Origin: Chloroflexota bacterium
GTDB taxonomy: Bacteria > Chloroflexota > Ktedonobacteria > Ktedonobacterales > JADMIN01
NCBI GenBank assembly: GCA_021323855.1
Contig: JAJPKE010000045.1
Location: 310,001-374,000, forward strand
Length of the DNA stretch: 64,000 nt
Direction of reading: 5' to 3'
Shown: in pieces, positions 8,037-16,188 of the stretch
Layout: every line of letters begins with the position of its first letter
Position numbering within the stretch: position 1 is the first letter of the stretch
Notes under the pieces: model-generated
The model's database searches: none
Told to the model about the DNA's origin: nothing
Seen by the model: only the letters and a program-made list of their open reading frames with translations
Position numbers and translations under genes: made by a program

Positions 8037-8726
8037 ATGAGTATCAATTCTCGTACGCCGCAAGAGTACGAAGTGCTGACGGGCGGTGGCGCGGAATCTG
8101 CCGAGATGGCGAAACGCGGCCTGAGCCGGCGGCGTGTGCTGCGGCTGGCGGTCGGCGCGGGGCTGGCGCTGGTCGGCGCGGAGGCCACATACGGCGCGCT
8201 GACCATGCTCTATCCCAACCTCGCCGGACAGTTCGGCTCGGTGATTACCCTCCAGGATAAGAGCAAGTATCCCGCCGGCCAGCAGAACGAGTTTGCCCTC
8301 GGACAGAAGGGCGTCTTCTACGAGCAGGCGGCGAAGAGCTACATTATTCACCTCGCCCCTGGCCCTGGGACCGTGTTCTTGCTGAGTGGTTCCAAGTTGA
8401 CGGACCAGCAGGCCGCCGAGAACTGGGTCAAAGACAGCGACGGCACCTACTGGATTGCGCTCTATCAAGTGTGTGTCCACCTGGGCTGCAAATATCCCTT
8501 CCGTGACGACTGCAAGAGCTTCAAGTGCCCTTGTCACGGCTCCCACTATAACGTGGACGGCGAATACCTGGACGGTCCGGCGCCGCGCAGCACCGACCGC
8601 TTTGAGATGTCGTTCCAGGGCGGCAACGTCTCGGTGAACACCGGTAAGCTGAACCAGCATGTCGAGCGCCCTGACGCGCAGACGCGCATCCTTCAGCCAC
8701 CGGGCATCCAGTGCGCTGCGCAGTAA
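8037..8726 (+). CDS. petC: Rieske [2Fe-2S] iron-sulfur protein of the bc/b6f-type complex
   Basis: 229 residues from the ATG at 8037 (TTGAGGATG upstream). An N-terminal SRRRVLRLAV followed by a hydrophobic helix (about 34-58) is a Tat-type signal anchor, as expected for a folded Rieske protein. Cluster ligands are in CVHLGC (C146, H148, C151) and CPCHGS (C164, C166, H167); C151 and C166 form the usual disulfide. It accepts electrons from quinol bound at cytochrome b and hands them to the cytochrome c encoded next. An insertion of ~60 residues before the cluster-binding half is in line with Gram-positive and Chloroflexota forms. An upstream in-frame ATG at 7956 is unlikely because it would bury the Tat motif. 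Confidence 0.94.
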   Translation: MSINSRTPQEYEVLTGGGAESAEMAKRGLSRRRVLRLAVGAGLALVGAEATYGALTMLYPNLAGQFGSVITLQDKSKYPAGQQNEFALGQKGVFYEQAAKSYIIHLAPGPGTVFLLSGSKLTDQQAAENWVKDSDGTYWIALYQVCVHLGCKYPFRDDCKSFKCPCHGSHYNVDGEYLDGPAPRSTDRFEMSFQGGNVSVNTGKLNQHVERPDAQTRILQPPGIQCAAQ

Positions 8727-8761
8727 TACCGGCCAAGCAGTTGTTACGAGGATAGAGTTTT

Positions 8762-9799
8762 ATGGGAAGAACGAGCAATCCAGGCATGCTGGCCGTGACG
8801 GCGGGCATTGCTATTGCCGTGCTGCTCGTGCTGTTGAGCGCGACGAACGTGCTGACCGACGGCCTGGGGTATAAGCTGGCAGCAGTGGCGCTGGCGGTGG
8901 CGACGCTGATTTTTATCTTCTATGCGCGCGCCAACAACGTCGAGAAGAGTGGCTACGGCGCACTCGTTTTCATCGTAGCGGTTGCCCTTATCATTCCGGC
9001 GCTGACGATTACGCAGCAGCAACAACAGGCGAGCGCCACAGCCAATCAATACACGCAGACGCTCCAGAACGGTGCGGCGCTCTTCGGCCAGTATTGCGCC
9101 TCCTGCCACGGCTTCCAGGGGCAGGGCCTTGTTGGGCCACAGCTCAACAATAACCCAACGGTCAACAAGTTCACCACCGCCGACCTGACGCGCATCATCT
9201 CCGCCGGTATCCCTGGCGACCCCGCGAACCCGACACAATTGGCGATGCCAGCCTGGTCGAATGCCTATGGTGGTTCGCTGACAGACGACGATATCAGCTA
9301 CCTCGTGGCGCTGATCCAGTCGTCGAATCCCGCCTATACCAAGCTCAACCATCTGCCAAATGTGAACGGCTTCAGCTACGTGTTGCAGTCATTGACCGAC
9401 CCGACGCAGATTGCCGAATACAATCAGCAGTTGAAGGGCGGCAGCAAGCCACCGGCCAGCAACTTTGCTGACCTGACCAAAGACACGAAGGTCACGATTG
9501 ATGCTATCAACTCGACGAGTGGCTTCCCGTATGGCTGGCAGGCTGTTGGCACGCAGACGGCGGATATCACCATCAAGGTAGGCACGACCGTCACCTGGAG
9601 CAACTCGTCTGCTACAGTCCACAATGTCTATTCGGGGACGGGGCCGAGCAACATCACCACGGCATTCCCGAATTCGGGCATCATCTCGCCGAACGTGGCT
9701 AGTAGCGATTACACGTACACCTTTACGAAGCCTGGTGATTATCCGTACTTCTGTGCGATTCACCCGGCGATGGTTGGCTGGATCACTGTTGTCGCGTAA
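8762..9799 (+). CDS. Membrane-bound cytochrome c fused to a cupredoxin domain
   Basis: 345 residues: three transmembrane helices (about 8-30, 37-55, 66-84), a class-I-like monoheme cytochrome c (CASCH, C112-H116, with a candidate axial Met in LAMPAW), then a linker and a plastocyanin-type blue-copper domain whose ligands are H287 (TVHNV), C331, H334 and M337 (FCAIHPAM). Both redox centres lie outside the membrane. It would take electrons from the Rieske protein and deliver them to an oxidase or soluble acceptor, replacing separate cytochrome c1 and plastocyanin/cytochrome c. Its place right after the Rieske gene (35 bases) makes it part of the complex. ATG at 8762 has a GAGGA ribosome site. 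Confidence 0.92.
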   Translation: MGRTSNPGMLAVTAGIAIAVLLVLLSATNVLTDGLGYKLAAVALAVATLIFIFYARANNVEKSGYGALVFIVAVALIIPALTITQQQQQASATANQYTQTLQNGAALFGQYCASCHGFQGQGLVGPQLNNNPTVNKFTTADLTRIISAGIPGDPANPTQLAMPAWSNAYGGSLTDDDISYLVALIQSSNPAYTKLNHLPNVNGFSYVLQSLTDPTQIAEYNQQLKGGSKPPASNFADLTKDTKVTIDAINSTSGFPYGWQAVGTQTADITIKVGTTVTWSNSSATVHNVYSGTGPSNITTAFPNSGIISPNVASSDYTYTFTKPGDYPYFCAIHPAMVGWITVVA

Positions 9800-9807
9800 C
9801 ATCATCG

Positions 9808-9842
9808 CTGCGTGGCTGCGTTTCTCTGGCGCAGCCACGCAG
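9808..9842 (+). terminator. Strong 13-bp hairpin after the cytochrome c gene
   Basis: CTGCGTGGCTGCG pairs perfectly with CGCAGCCACGCAG around a 9-base loop. No T-run follows, so it may be an attenuator, an mRNA-stabilising stem or a processing site that separates the redox genes from the membrane protein downstream, and not a full terminator. Confidence 0.6.
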
Positions 9843-9971
9843 ATGCCTGTCGTTTATCCGCCGGTTCAGCGCGTTGACGCTGCCACCGGCACCTACGCTG
9901 ACCTGTCGCGCCTGGCGTTGGCGCCGTGGCCACGGCAAGCGGAAATCATTGTCTGAAAGGGATCATGATCC

Positions 9972-11933
9972 ATGCAAGTTACGGCAGCGACGCCACTGCG
10001 CGAGCATGAACGGCCCATGTCCTGGGCGCGGGCCGTTCTCATCGCCGTGGGCTTCTTCTTCCTCACCGCCATTCTCACCGGACAGATTCCTGCCTACTTC
10101 TTCACCATCTCGACGCTTTCGACGCTGGCGCGCTTTCAGCAGGGCTGCCTCGATCTTGGCCTGCTGGCGGTCGGTTTTGGCCTGATTGCGTTTGAGATAG
10201 CCTTCCTCTATGACCCGAAGCCGCTGATTCCCTGGCCGCTCTTCGCTGCTGTGGGCGCCGCCTTCTCGGTGGTTGGCTTCTATATGGTCTGGCAGGTCTG
10301 GGTCGGCATTGGCAATTTCAATCCGCTGACCGGCCAGGCCGGTTGGGGCGAATTCTTAGTGACGCCGCCGGGGCCTGGTAATCCCGGCTACTGGCCAAAT
10401 CCCAATCAGTCGTATCTCTTCCATCCTGCCTGGTTCCAGATCGGCAGCATTGACCTTTCCTCCATCGGCATGATCGCTCTGCTGGTTGGCCTGGGCATGC
10501 TGGTTGTTGCGCTGCTCAATCCCTTCGCGCTGCGTGGCCGGCTGGCTGGACCGTTACACAGCCTGCTGGTGCGCTTCAGCCTGGGTCTTTCGATTGTCAT
10601 TGCCGCCCTCTATCTGACGGTGCAAACGTTCGCCGGCCCCGTGCGTGGCAACCCGTTCTTTGCGCCACAGGGGGCGGCAATAACCGCACCGGTGACGGTG
10701 AACGGGCAGAAAGTGTTGCAGACGCACGCAGGCATCGTGCCGAGCGCCGCCAGCAACGTGCTGCTCTTCCTTGCGCTCTGTCTGGCGATGTTCGCACTCA
10801 TCCTCTGGCTGCTCCCTGTGATGGTTGCCAATCGCCAGCGGTTTATGCCTGCGGTTTACCTGCATGGAGTGGTCGGGCTGCTCGGCAACATCGGCATCCC
10901 GCTGCTGGTCATCTGGGTAATCACCTATCCCGTCGTCAACCTGATTCACGGCGCAGATCCAGATCAGGTCTGGGTGCAGTGCGCGCTAAAGAACGCCGTC
11001 CCCAGCAGTTGTACATTTACGCCGTTCACCGGCTATATCCTCTGCGCCATCGTCTTTAGCCTGACCTTCGGCCTGTTGATGGCTGGCCTCTACTTCTGGT
11101 CCACCCGCCGCGATATGGTGGTGCTGGGCGGCACGATGGGCCTGGTCTTCATGGCTATCGCCGCGACGATCATCCATGTGGACGATCCCAATCAGGTGCC
11201 AATGGGCCTCATCATCGCCATCAGCATCGCCGTTCTCGCCTTCGCCTGGGTCTGGGGCACGCAACGCGAGTTCTCCACCACGCAGGCGCAGCCACTCGGT
11301 TGTGTGGGGCAATGGATGGTGTTGGGCACGCTGCTGCTGGTCTATCTCTTTGGCTTCGCGCTCTTCTCGATGCCCGCCTTCTTCGAGACGGAGGCGCTGG
11401 CGCTCTTCTATCAGGCTGGTCGCGGTGGCCTGCACGACGCTTTCTGGGCGTTGCTGCTGATGGGCGGGCTGGCGGCGCTGCAATTCATCTTCCTGGTGCA
11501 GCGGCGCAAGATGAGTAACTTGCGCAAATTTGCCATGTGGGTGATGCTGGTGGCGGTACTGCTGATGATGATCGGCGCAATTCAGGGCATCAACCGCGAC
11601 GTGCTGCAAGGCGGCGTCAACGCGCTTGAGGGTAGTTCCGCCATCTTCCTGACGGGCATCTGCTTCGAGATCGTTGGCGTGCTGGTGGCGCTCTATGGCG
11701 CATGGCGCGCGCGCGGCATCTTCTCATTCTGGACGATTGCGATTATCGTGATGGCGCTGATCGGCGTGGCGCTGGGCGTGGTCGTCTACAACTTCCAACA
11801 GCCCTACCCTGAACTGGTCGCCTTCGCCTTCATGTTGGCGATGGCCGGTGCGCTCGCCTACACCGCCGCCGGTCCCGACGAGTTCCCGCCGGAGACAGAC
11901 GAAGAAATCGAAGCGTCTTTCGCCACGCGCTAA
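9972..11933 (+). CDS. Large multi-span membrane protein, likely partner of the bc/b6f-type complex, function unknown
   Basis: 653 residues with about 14-16 hydrophobic helices and short loops; the first helix (about 20-40) has no signal-peptide cleavage pattern and the C-terminus is acidic (PDEFPPETDEEIEASF). I find no heme c motif, no CxxC, and no quinone-pump signature I can name. Two cysteine-containing loops (about residues 337-347, VQCALKNAVPSSC) could form a disulfide outside. The gene follows the cytochrome c/cupredoxin gene in the same direction, 172 bases away and behind a strong hairpin, and is closed by the terminator at 11959. Context suggests a subunit or an electron-transfer-linked transporter; that is inference only. 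Confidence 0.75.
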   Translation: MQVTAATPLREHERPMSWARAVLIAVGFFFLTAILTGQIPAYFFTISTLSTLARFQQGCLDLGLLAVGFGLIAFEIAFLYDPKPLIPWPLFAAVGAAFSVVGFYMVWQVWVGIGNFNPLTGQAGWGEFLVTPPGPGNPGYWPNPNQSYLFHPAWFQIGSIDLSSIGMIALLVGLGMLVVALLNPFALRGRLAGPLHSLLVRFSLGLSIVIAALYLTVQTFAGPVRGNPFFAPQGAAITAPVTVNGQKVLQTHAGIVPSAASNVLLFLALCLAMFALILWLLPVMVANRQRFMPAVYLHGVVGLLGNIGIPLLVIWVITYPVVNLIHGADPDQVWVQCALKNAVPSSCTFTPFTGYILCAIVFSLTFGLLMAGLYFWSTRRDMVVLGGTMGLVFMAIAATIIHVDDPNQVPMGLIIAISIAVLAFAWVWGTQREFSTTQAQPLGCVGQWMVLGTLLLVYLFGFALFSMPAFFETEALALFYQAGRGGLHDAFWALLLMGGLAALQFIFLVQRRKMSNLRKFAMWVMLVAVLLMMIGAIQGINRDVLQGGVNALEGSSAIFLTGICFEIVGVLVALYGAWRARGIFSFWTIAIIVMALIGVALGVVVYNFQQPYPELVAFAFMLAMAGALAYTAAGPDEFPPETDEEIEASFATR

Positions 11934-11958
11934 CAACCAGCAATCTCAGAATTGCACT

Positions 11959-11990
11959 GAGGTCCGTAGCTCATTCATGCTACGGACCTC
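11959..11990 (+). terminator. Terminator of the respiratory operon
   Basis: GAGGTCCGTAGC pairs perfectly with GCTACGGACCTC (12 bp) around an 8-base loop, followed by GTTTGATT. It lies 25 bases after the stop of the membrane protein gene. Confidence 0.8.
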
Positions 11991-12297
11991 GTTTGATTGG
12001 ATTTCTCAGCATTTTCGAGTAGCTGTGACGAGATAAAATGGTTGGCGCTGGCGCACCGGCCCCTGTTGCTGATATACTGCCCTCGCACCTCACCGCATCT
12101 GCGCCACACACCGGCACCGCGTCACCGGCTCCGGCGCAGCAAAAAGTGCGAGAAGAGGAACGCATACGGTCACGCCAAGGATGTAGGAGGCCGGCGGCAA
12201 TGCTGCCTGCTACTGTCGCGCCGCGCTGGCGCGCTCGCATGTTTTCGTTGGGGAAAACCGTTTGATTTACGACCCAACCTGAGCAAAGAGGGCTGTC
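11991..12297. other. Upstream region of the glycogen synthase gene
   Basis: About 307 bases with no gene I can support. A TATACT at about 12071 is the best -10-like element but has no convincing -35 partner. The ribosome site AGAGGG is just before 12298. Confidence 0.4.
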
Positions 12298-13953
12298 ATG
12301 TCGCACACTCACCCATTCACTGCCTCGTCGCCTATCGCCATGTCTACGATGTCGCTAGCCACCAGTTATTCTAAAGCCTCGTCATTGCCGCTCAATGCGC
12401 CCAACCCGCCGGTAGAGCAGGAAGCCGATGACTTGCCAGCAAATACGCTGGATGTTGAGGAGGCGCTGCGTGGAGAGCCATTGCGTGTGCTGGTGGTCGC
12501 CTCGGAGGGCGTGCCATACGTCAAAACTGGCGGCCCGGCGGATGTCATCGGCGCGCTGCCGCAGGCGCTTCGCAGGCTCGGCCACGATGTGCGGGTCATT
12601 TTGCCGCGCTACAACAGCATAGACCCCGAACGCTGGCACCTGCATCCCATCAAGACTGATCTCGCCGTGCCCATTGACCGCACCACGGAGACGGTGCGCA
12701 TCCTCCAGACGCCTGAAGGCGCTGGTGTGCCGTTCTATTTCATCGAGGCGGAACACTACTTCCAGCGCGAGAAACTCTACGGCTACAATGACGATGGCGA
12801 CCGCTTCATTCTCTTCTGCCGCGCGGCGCTGGAGTTCGTGCGTTCCATCGGCTGGCAGCCGGACATTATTCATTGCCACGACTGGCATACCGCTATCATT
12901 CCCAACTGGACCAAGACCATTTACAAGGATGATCCCTTCTTCGCCTCCACCGCCACGGTCTACACTATCCATAACCTTGCCTACCAGGGCATCTTCGGCT
13001 ACCGCATCCTGGAGGTGGCGGGCATCGCGGAGGAAGGCTTCATCTACCCCGAAGTGCCGGAGCTGGCAAATGTGGTAGACCTGATGGGACGCGGCATCCT
13101 CTACGCTGATGTGGTCAGCACTGTGAGTCCGCGTTACGCGCGCGAGATTCTCACGCCGGAGTTTGGTGAGCGGCTGGACCCGTTGCTGCGCGAGCGCAAA
13201 GACCGGCTCTATGGCATCCTCAACGGCATAGATATCGCTGAATACAATCCTGCCACCGACGCCCACATCGCCTCCCATTACGACGCCTTCTCGCTCGATC
13301 AGCGTGCCGCCAATAAACGCGCGCTCCAGGAACGCCTGAAATTGCCGGTGGACCCGCACGTCCCGCTGATCGGCGTCATCTCGCGCCTCACTGACCAGAA
13401 GGGCTTTGATCTGCTCGACGAAATTGCCATCCCATTATTGGAACAGGGCGTGCAGTGGGTTGTCTCCGGCACCGGCGACCAGCACTACCATTCGATGTTT
13501 CAGCGCCTCGCTTCGCGCTATGCGCAGCAAGTCTCCATTCACCTGACCTTCAACCAGGAGTTGAGCCAGCAGATTTATTCCGGTTCCGATCTGCTGCTGA
13601 TGCCGTCACGCTTCGAGCCATGCGGCAGCACGCAAATGCTGGCGATGCGCTATGGCAGCATTCCAGTGGTTCATCGCACCGGCGGGTTGGCTGATACCGT
13701 GCAGAACTTTGATCCCGCCACCGATAGCGGCAACGGCTTCAACTTCACCCGCTATAATCCGTTCCATCTCTTTGCATCCATCGTGCGCGCGCTGGAAGTC
13801 TATCAGTTTGCCGATGCCTGGCGCAATCTGATGCAGCGGGCGATGCTGGCCGATTATTCCTGGGACGCCTCTGCTGAGCAATATGTCGCTCTCTACCGGC
13901 GGGCGCAGGAATTGCAGCGCATCGGCGCGGCGCGTGGTTACGCCGAACGGTGA
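12298..13953 (+). CDS. glgA: Glycogen/starch synthase (GT5 family)
   Basis: 551 residues. After a ~60-residue Ser/Ala/Pro-rich extension not usual in the family, the GT5 fold begins with LRVLVVASEGVPYVKTGG; KTGG (76-79) is the ADP-glucose-binding loop (here KTGGPADV instead of KTGGLADV). HDWHT and the C-terminal RFEPCGSTQMLAMRYG with RTGGLADTV complete the active site. It adds glucose from ADP- or UDP-glucose to alpha-1,4-glucan in the cytoplasm. The ATG follows AAAGAGGG at 7 bases; two more ATGs at codons 15 and 18 could serve instead and would shorten the extension. The next gene encodes a sugar-1-phosphate-nucleotidyltransferase-like protein, in line with a small sugar-storage group. Confidence 0.94.
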   Translation: MSHTHPFTASSPIAMSTMSLATSYSKASSLPLNAPNPPVEQEADDLPANTLDVEEALRGEPLRVLVVASEGVPYVKTGGPADVIGALPQALRRLGHDVRVILPRYNSIDPERWHLHPIKTDLAVPIDRTTETVRILQTPEGAGVPFYFIEAEHYFQREKLYGYNDDGDRFILFCRAALEFVRSIGWQPDIIHCHDWHTAIIPNWTKTIYKDDPFFASTATVYTIHNLAYQGIFGYRILEVAGIAEEGFIYPEVPELANVVDLMGRGILYADVVSTVSPRYAREILTPEFGERLDPLLRERKDRLYGILNGIDIAEYNPATDAHIASHYDAFSLDQRAANKRALQERLKLPVDPHVPLIGVISRLTDQKGFDLLDEIAIPLLEQGVQWVVSGTGDQHYHSMFQRLASRYAQQVSIHLTFNQELSQQIYSGSDLLLMPSRFEPCGSTQMLAMRYGSIPVVHRTGGLADTVQNFDPATDSGNGFNFTRYNPFHLFASIVRALEVYQFADAWRNLMQRAMLADYSWDASAEQYVALYRRAQELQRIGAARGYAER

Positions 13954-13960
13954 GAGTATG

Positions 13961-14002
13961 GCCCCAGCCCTGACCCCTCCCCCGCCTGCGGGAGAGGAGG
14001 AA
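13961..14002 (+). repeat. Dispersed palindromic GC-rich repeat, copy 1
   Basis: GCCCC-AGCCCTGACCCCTCCC followed by CGCCTGCGGGAGAGGAGGAA: a stem of the type CCTCCC..GGGAGG. The same motif occurs inverted at 15801-15843, also directly behind a stop codon. It resembles the REP-like intergenic repeats common in large bacterial genomes. Confidence 0.65.
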
Positions 14003-14064
14003 CCGGAGACCGGCGCCTGTGATAGTTCCAATTATGACAACCGAATTAGAAATGATGAGGAAAG

Positions 14065-15234
14065 ATGCAGATAGACCAGCTTCCCGATGCCATCGCCGCG
14101 TTGCCCGCTGAGGAGCGCGCGCTGGCCGACCGGCTCTTTCGCGTGGTGGTCACGGAAGGCGCGATTGTGCCGCCGCCGGAGATGGCGCCCTGGCTAGAGC
14201 GCACCTTTGGCTCGGTGGAGGCAACGCTGCGCCAGCGTATCGTGCGTGTCACCAATCGCTGGACCTTCGAGGGCGCGACCTTCAATCCACTGCGCAGCCG
14301 CCGCCCCGGCAGCGGCACGACGCAGGCTGCGCCAGCCACGCCACCGGCGGAACTGCGCGAACGCATCGAACGCAGCAGCGGCGATGATTTCTGTGATCCC
14401 GAGCATCGCACGCCAGCGGATACCTTCGGGCGCATCAGCGGGCGACATGTCATCACCGCCGCGAATGTCGCCAAAGCGGATGGCTGGCACAGCGTGGGCG
14501 TCTTCGACCGGCACGATCCGCTGGCGATAGACGACGACCTGGTGGCTGATATCCTGGCGACCGGCGGCGAGTGGGCCAGCCGCGCCCACGCCAGCGACGC
14601 AGATGCGCGCTATTTCTTCCTGCTCTGGAACTGTCTCTGGCGGGCTGGCGCGTCATTGGTGCATGGGCATATCCAGATGACGCTCAGCCACTCGATGGCG
14701 CACGCGCGAGTGGAATTGCTACGCGCGGCGGCGCAGCGTTACAGCCAGGAGACCGGCGGCGACTATTTTGCCGACCTGGCGGCGGTGCATACGGCGCTAG
14801 GGCTGGCGGTTGGCGACGGTAAGGTCGAGTGGTTCGCCTCGCTCACGCCAGTGAAGGAGCGTGAGATCGTGCTGTTTGCGCCGACGTATCAGGATGGCAT
14901 ATTGGAGCCTGCGGAGTTGGGCACGCTGGCGGAGCCACTGGCGGAAACGCTGCGCGTCGCTCAGGAGCAGATGGGCGTCTTTGCCTTCAACGCCAGCGTC
15001 TACGGTCCGCCCCTCGCAACTAGCAGCGCGAACAACGCAGACGACGACTGGCGCGGCTTCCCGCTGGTCGCGCGTTTCGTAGATCGCGGCAATCCGCTGG
15101 CGCCGACCTCGGATATCGCCGCGCTGGAACTTTACGGCAGCAGCGTCATTGCCAGCGATCCTTTCGACGTGGTGCGCACCCTGCAAGCCGCTATCCAGGC
15201 CGGCGATGATAACGAAGATGATGACTCACTATGA
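14065..15234 (+). CDS. GalT/HIT-superfamily nucleotidyltransferase-like protein
   Basis: 389 residues. The segment LVHGHIQ (H200, H202, Q204) is the H-x-H-x-Q signature of the galactose-1-phosphate uridylyltransferase branch of the HIT superfamily, in which the first-half histidine is transiently nucleotidylated. FNPLRSRRP and HVITAANVAKADGWHSVGVF resemble the sugar-phosphate-binding part. A transfer of UMP or AMP to a hexose-1-phosphate (or the phosphorolysis of a nucleotide sugar) is likely, but the substrate is unknown. Position between glycogen synthase and an acetyltransferase suggests sugar metabolism. The two extra cysteines that bind zinc in E. coli GalT are not visible. Its stop overlaps the next start (ATGA), so the pair is translationally coupled. 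Confidence 0.75.
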   Translation: MQIDQLPDAIAALPAEERALADRLFRVVVTEGAIVPPPEMAPWLERTFGSVEATLRQRIVRVTNRWTFEGATFNPLRSRRPGSGTTQAAPATPPAELRERIERSSGDDFCDPEHRTPADTFGRISGRHVITAANVAKADGWHSVGVFDRHDPLAIDDDLVADILATGGEWASRAHASDADARYFFLLWNCLWRAGASLVHGHIQMTLSHSMAHARVELLRAAAQRYSQETGGDYFADLAAVHTALGLAVGDGKVEWFASLTPVKEREIVLFAPTYQDGILEPAELGTLAEPLAETLRVAQEQMGVFAFNASVYGPPLATSSANNADDDWRGFPLVARFVDRGNPLAPTSDIAALELYGSSVIASDPFDVVRTLQAAIQAGDDNEDDDSL

Positions 15235-15779
15235 CGATGGACAAGCGCCTCACCCCATCCGAACTGGTGCGCATTTTCGCGCGTGTACAGACGGAACGGC
15301 TGATCCTGCGGCGTCCGCGCGCCACCGATGGCTCGGCGATGTTCAGGGTGCATGGCGACCCAGAAACCTATCGTTACACGCCGGTTGACCCCGACCCGGA
15401 CCTTGCCACCAGCGAGGCCACGTTGCGGCGCTGGCTCGACCAATGGGATGAGGAAGGCTATGGCTACTGGGCGGTTGCGCTGCAACAGACCCAGGATGAG
15501 GTTATCGGCTTTGGCGGCGTGCGGCGCTTCGTCTGGCGTGAGCGCGACATAGCGAATCTCTATTACCGGCTCACCCCCGCCGTCTGGGGCAATGGCTACG
15601 CCGCTGAAGTAGCGCAGGCCGCTGTGCAGTTTGCCCGCGCGCATCTATCGCATCTGCCGGTGGTCGCCCGCATCCGCGCTGCAAATATTCCCTCACTGCG
15701 CACTGCCGAACGCTCCGGCCTGTTGCGCCGTCCAGACCTGGATGAAGATGAGCATCTCATCTTCGCGCTCGGCTGGTAG
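15231..15779 (+). CDS. GNAT-family N-acetyltransferase (RimJ/RimL-like)
   Basis: 182 residues of the RimJ/RimL type of GNAT fold: the opening TERLILRRPRATDG, the strand VIGFGGVRRF, YYRLTPAVWGNGYAAEVAQAA (the acetyl-CoA loop, here Q/R-x-x-G-x-G/A reading WGNGYA) and ARIRAANIPSLRTAERSGL. It transfers an acetyl group to an amine, probably a protein N-terminus or small molecule; the target is not predictable. It overlaps the preceding GalT/HIT-like gene by 4 bases. A palindromic repeat follows the stop directly. Confidence 0.88.
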   Translation: MTMDKRLTPSELVRIFARVQTERLILRRPRATDGSAMFRVHGDPETYRYTPVDPDPDLATSEATLRRWLDQWDEEGYGYWAVALQQTQDEVIGFGGVRRFVWRERDIANLYYRLTPAVWGNGYAAEVAQAAVQFARAHLSHLPVVARIRAANIPSLRTAERSGLLRRPDLDEDEHLIFALGW

Positions 15780-15800
15780 CTGAGACCACACGCGCTGCGG

Positions 15801-15843
15801 ATTCCCCTCTCCCGCGCACGCGGGAGGGGTTAGGGGCGGGGGC
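15801..15843 (-). repeat. Dispersed palindromic GC-rich repeat, copy 2
   Basis: In reverse orientation it reads GCCCCCGCCCCTAACCCCTCCC then CGCGTGCGCGGGAGAGGGGAAT, the same pattern as 13961-14002. The stem CCCTCTCCCGCG/CGCGGGAGGGG lies between the convergent stops at 15779 and 15843 and may terminate both. Confidence 0.65.
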
Positions 15844-16097
15844 TACACCTTCTGTGGCTGATTCGTCTGGTTGGCGAAGAGTGCATCCGCCTGCTTGTTG
15901 TCAACGACTTCCTGGTAGCCGCACAATTGGCAGCGCGAGGTCGTCTTTTTGCCGATGGGAAACAGGGGAATGAAGAAGAGCGTGAAGTAGCGCGTCGTGC
16001 GCACGACCCCATGAAAAGCGTTTTTGCCGCACTGCTTGCAAGTATAGGGGACCTGTCCCATCACCTTGTTGCGCGAGCGATATCCCCAGATAATCAT
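15843..16097 (-). CDS. Small zinc-ribbon protein
   Basis: 84 residues from the ATG at 16097, which has AGAGAGGAAA upstream; a longer frame to 16184 lacks such a site. CKQCG (about 20-24) and CQLCGYQE (about 55-62) give a four-cysteine zinc ribbon of the 'zinc_ribbon_15' kind, separated by a hydrophobic stretch (YFTLFFIPLFPIGKK) that is typical of this small family and may be a membrane-touching loop. The function of the family is unknown. It is the first gene of the minus-strand group after the convergent repeat. Confidence 0.78.
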   Translation of the reverse strand: MIIWGYRSRNKVMGQVPYTCKQCGKNAFHGVVRTTRYFTLFFIPLFPIGKKTTSRCQLCGYQEVVDNKQADALFANQTNQPQKV

Positions 16098-16188
16098 GAA
16101 TCGCCGTTTCCTCTCTCTGTCGTCTGCTGCCTTACACGCGGACAGCGCAACGAGCAGCATAGAAGAAAGTGGCGCCGTTGTCAAGCCA

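Noticed and set aside
7767-8660. 297-residue minus-strand frame over subunit IV and Rieske genes
   Set aside because: It covers two genes with clear Rieske and cytochrome b motifs and has no motif itself.
12382-13359. 325-residue minus-strand frame inside glgA
   Set aside because: Shadow frame; glgA motifs are unmistakable in the plus strand.
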